Source of the DNA: an uncultured Eubacteriales bacterium
GTDB taxonomy: Bacteria > Bacillota > Clostridia > Oscillospirales > Oscillospiraceae
Assembly: GCA_900548625.1 (NCBI GenBank)
Contig: URLO01000036.1
Coordinates: forward strand, 1-25,226
Direction: 5' to 3'
DNA: 25,226 nt
Both the position numbers and the translations under genes were made by a program. Positions 24,144 to 25,226 of this stretch are shown here, piece after piece (positions within the stretch are counted from its first letter, which is position 1; each line of letters begins with the position of its first letter). The notes beneath the pieces are model-generated. The model saw nothing but the letters and a program-made list of their open reading frames with translations. It did no database searches and was not told the DNA's origin.

Positions 24144-24199
24144 GATGGTACCTCCAAAATATATTTGATTTCGGGTTTATACGTTTTGGTGTGATATGC

Positions 24200-24694
24200 T
24201 CAGCCGCGCAGCTCCGCCTGGAGCTTTGCTTCCTTCGCGGCGATCTGCTGTGCCATCTCGGTGCGTTGGGCCTCGAGCTTTGCGGCCAGCGCATCGTCAT
24301 GGACGGCCAGAATCTGGGCAGCCAGTACGGCGGCATTTTTCGCGCCGTTGAGCGCAACCGTGGCGACCGGAATGCCGCTTGGCATCTGGACGGTCGCAAG
24401 CAGCGCGTCCAGTCCGTCCAGAGCGCCGCCCTTCATGGGGATGCCGATGACCGGCAGGGTGGAGTTCCCGGCGAAAGCGCCCGCCAGATGGGCTGCCATT
24501 CCGGCAGCGCAGATGAGCACGCCGAAGCCGTTGGCACGGGCATTTTTGGCGAAATCGGCGGCGGCGGCAGGGGAGCGATGGGCGCTGAGAATGTGCGCCT
24601 CATAGGCAATGCCGAAGGCATCGAGCTGCTGACAGGCACCCTTGACAACGGGCCAGTCGGAATCGCTTCCCATAATAACAGCTACTTTTTTCAT
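24200..24694 (-). CDS. purE: 5-(Carboxyamino)imidazole ribonucleotide mutase / AIR carboxylase
   Basis: Step six of purine synthesis, giving CAIR. MKKVAVIMGSDSDWPVVKGA is the nucleotide-site N-terminus. HILSAHRSP carries the conserved His39 region, and VLICAAGMAAHLAGAFAG and LDGLDALLATVQMPSGIPVA are standard. Length is 164 residues, matching the family. ATG at 24694 is selected because AAGGAGG (24700-24706) is 5 bases upstream. The open frame extends further, but those codons lie in the riboswitch-terminator leader. The C-terminus (164 residues in total) ends in an Ala/Glu/Lys-rich helix. No purK is nearby, so whether it is a class I mutase or class II CO2-using carboxylase is not settled. 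It is the first gene of the operon. Confidence 0.95.
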   Translation of the reverse strand: MKKVAVIMGSDSDWPVVKGACQQLDAFGIAYEAHILSAHRSPAAAADFAKNARANGFGVLICAAGMAAHLAGAFAGNSTLPVIGIPMKGGALDGLDALLATVQMPSGIPVATVALNGAKNAAVLAAQILAVHDDALAAKLEAQRTEMAQQIAAKEAKLQAELRG

Positions 24695-24729
24695 GAGATC
24701 CTCCTTAAATGTAATGCTAAAAAGCAAAT

Positions 24730-24781
24730 AAAAAAAGGGTAAACCCGTCTCCATAGATCTCCATGGAGAGCAGGTTTGCCC
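24730..24781 (-). terminator. Intrinsic terminator of the ZTP riboswitch (expression platform)
   Basis: On the minus strand, GGGCAAACCTG (24781-24771) pairs with CGGGTTTACCC (24747-24737), with one C-A mismatch and one wobble. The loop region adds a further 7-bp stem (TCTCCAT with ATGGAGA). TTTTTTT (24736-24730) follows at once. The 5' arm shares the aptamer's conserved TGGGCA element, so ligand binding and terminator formation should be mutually exclusive, allowing purE-purL expression when ZTP/ZMP is high. Confidence 0.88.
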
Positions 24782-24840
24782 AGACGGTCGACAGTACGTA
24801 TTACATCAGGCTCCCATGTGGTGCTCCACGTTCCGTCAGT
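24775..24840 (-). ncRNA. ZTP (pfl) riboswitch aptamer controlling the pur operon
   Basis: The minus-strand leader matches the pfl/ZTP aptamer layout. GACGG (24837-24833) forms stem P1 with CCGTC (24787-24783). Inside it GTGG and CCAC form a small hairpin, followed by the conserved ATGGGAGC segment. After a variable linker, P1 closes and runs into TGGGCA (24782-24777), the hallmark 3' element; many members read CCGCCTGGGCA, here CCGTCTGGGCA. The class senses ZTP/ZMP, the purine intermediate that accumulates when 10-formyltetrahydrofolate is short. Location directly upstream of purE, with an overlapping terminator, fits regulation of the whole operon. Confidence 0.88.
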
Positions 24841-24861
24841 TGCCTGTGCTTCAATGCCACC

Positions 24862-24890
24862 ATTATCGCAGAACCGACCGGAAAAGTCAA
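24862..24890 (-). promoter_or_regulatory. Sigma-A promoter of the pur operon
   Basis: TTGACT (24890-24885) and GATAAT (24867-24862) on the minus strand are separated by exactly 17 bases. Transcription should begin near 24855, about 15 bases before the aptamer, giving a leader of roughly 160 bases to the purE ATG. Confidence 0.85.
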
Positions 24891-24899
24891 TTCCCGACG

Positions 24900-25094
24900 C
24901 GGCTTTTTCCATGGGAGCAAACCACAAAAAAACGGACGGATCGTTGTGCTTTTTTTGCGCAGATGCATGAAAAAACGCATGTTTTCCGCGCGAACGCTGC
25001 ACGAAGCGGGAGCACGCGCACGGAGCGCCGAAAGGAGGGTGCGCCGCAGCCGATTTTCAGAGCGCGATTGACAGCGGAGCTGCGTTCCGGCTGC
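24900..25094. other. Intergenic region upstream of the pur promoter, no gene seen
   Basis: No open frame here has family-like content or a convincing start. The stretch has A/T-rich tracts, weak dyads such as CACAA/TTGTG with a T tract near 24924-24957, and an isolated AAAGGAGGGTG at 25030-25040 with no coding sequence behind it. I cannot assign a function. Confidence 0.5.
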
Positions 25095-25226
25095 TAGGGT
25101 GTATCTGAAAACTGAAAATGGGACCGGCAGCGAGGAATTTTTGCGCTGAGCAAGGCATTTTTTCGCAGGAATACTGACGTATTTCAAGGAAAAATGACGC
25201 GGCACGGCGTGAAAAGGCCCGCTGTC
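25094..25226. repeat. Probable end of a non-coding dispersed or MITE-like repeat (truncated by the window)
   Basis: From about CTAGGGTGTATCTGAAAACT the sequence changes character. GGGTGTATCTGAAAAC resembles the terminal repeat of small transposon-derived elements. Behind it an imperfect dyad centres on ATACTGACGTAT near 25172-25183, flanked by T-rich and A-rich arms. No transposase frame is present. The other end would lie beyond 25226, so the limits and identity are uncertain. Confidence 0.4.

Noticed and set aside
24691..25205. Minus-strand open frames upstream of purE, including an N-terminal extension of PurE
   Set aside because: They run through the promoter, the riboswitch and the terminator hairpin. 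PurE has a perfect ribosome binding site and family-typical N-terminus at 24694.
1..25226. CRISPR array, tRNA or rRNA genes, integrase or phage genes
   Set aside because: I saw no regularly spaced direct repeats, no tRNA or rRNA-like segment and no recombinase or phage protein in the window.

Overview
The window reads as chromosome of an anaerobic, fairly GC-rich Firmicute, most likely a gut clostridium of the Oscillospiraceae/Ruminococcaceae type. The reasons are strong AGGAGG-type ribosome binding sites, frequent TTG and GTG starts, a single-chain PurL of the long clostridial type, an archaeal-type IMP cyclohydrolase beside a stand-alone AICAR transformylase, and a ZTP riboswitch. The genus is an inference.

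Left part (about 1-11,700, all + strand): a peptide-uptake and catabolism locus. It runs: two Opp/Dpp-type ABC permeases with unusual N-terminal membrane extensions, two ABC ATPases, a substrate-binding lipoprotein, a GC-rich hairpin, an M42 metallo-aminopeptidase, a D-cysteine desulfhydrase-like PLP enzyme, a metal-dependent amidohydrolase, RidA, and a second D-cysteine desulfhydrase-like PLP enzyme. The genes are tightly packed and some overlap. A plausible combined role (inference) is import of a peptide or amino-acid conjugate, hydrolysis in the cytoplasm, and deamination or desulfhydration of the released amino acid, with RidA removing reactive enamine/imine intermediates. The most striking feature is the binding protein. 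Its segments appear in circularly permuted order compared with ordinary family 5 solute-binding proteins.

Middle part (about 11,700-13,430, + strand): a hairpin, a sigma-A-like promoter, an alpha/beta hydrolase and an O6-alkylguanine-DNA alkyltransferase. A strong bidirectional terminator then separates convergent transcription.

Right part (13,451-24,890, all - strand): a purine biosynthesis operon, transcribed purE-purC-purF-purM-purN-purO-purH-purD-purL. It encodes nine of the ten steps from PRPP to IMP; purB is not in the window. Its leader has a clear promoter (TTGACT-17-GATAAT), a ZTP (pfl) riboswitch aptamer and an intrinsic terminator that overlaps the aptamer's conserved 3' element. 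PurF lacks the catalytic N-terminal cysteine and other glutaminase motifs but keeps the PRPP site and iron-sulfur ligands. The last ~130 bases look like one end of a non-coding dispersed or MITE-like repeat that continues past the window edge.
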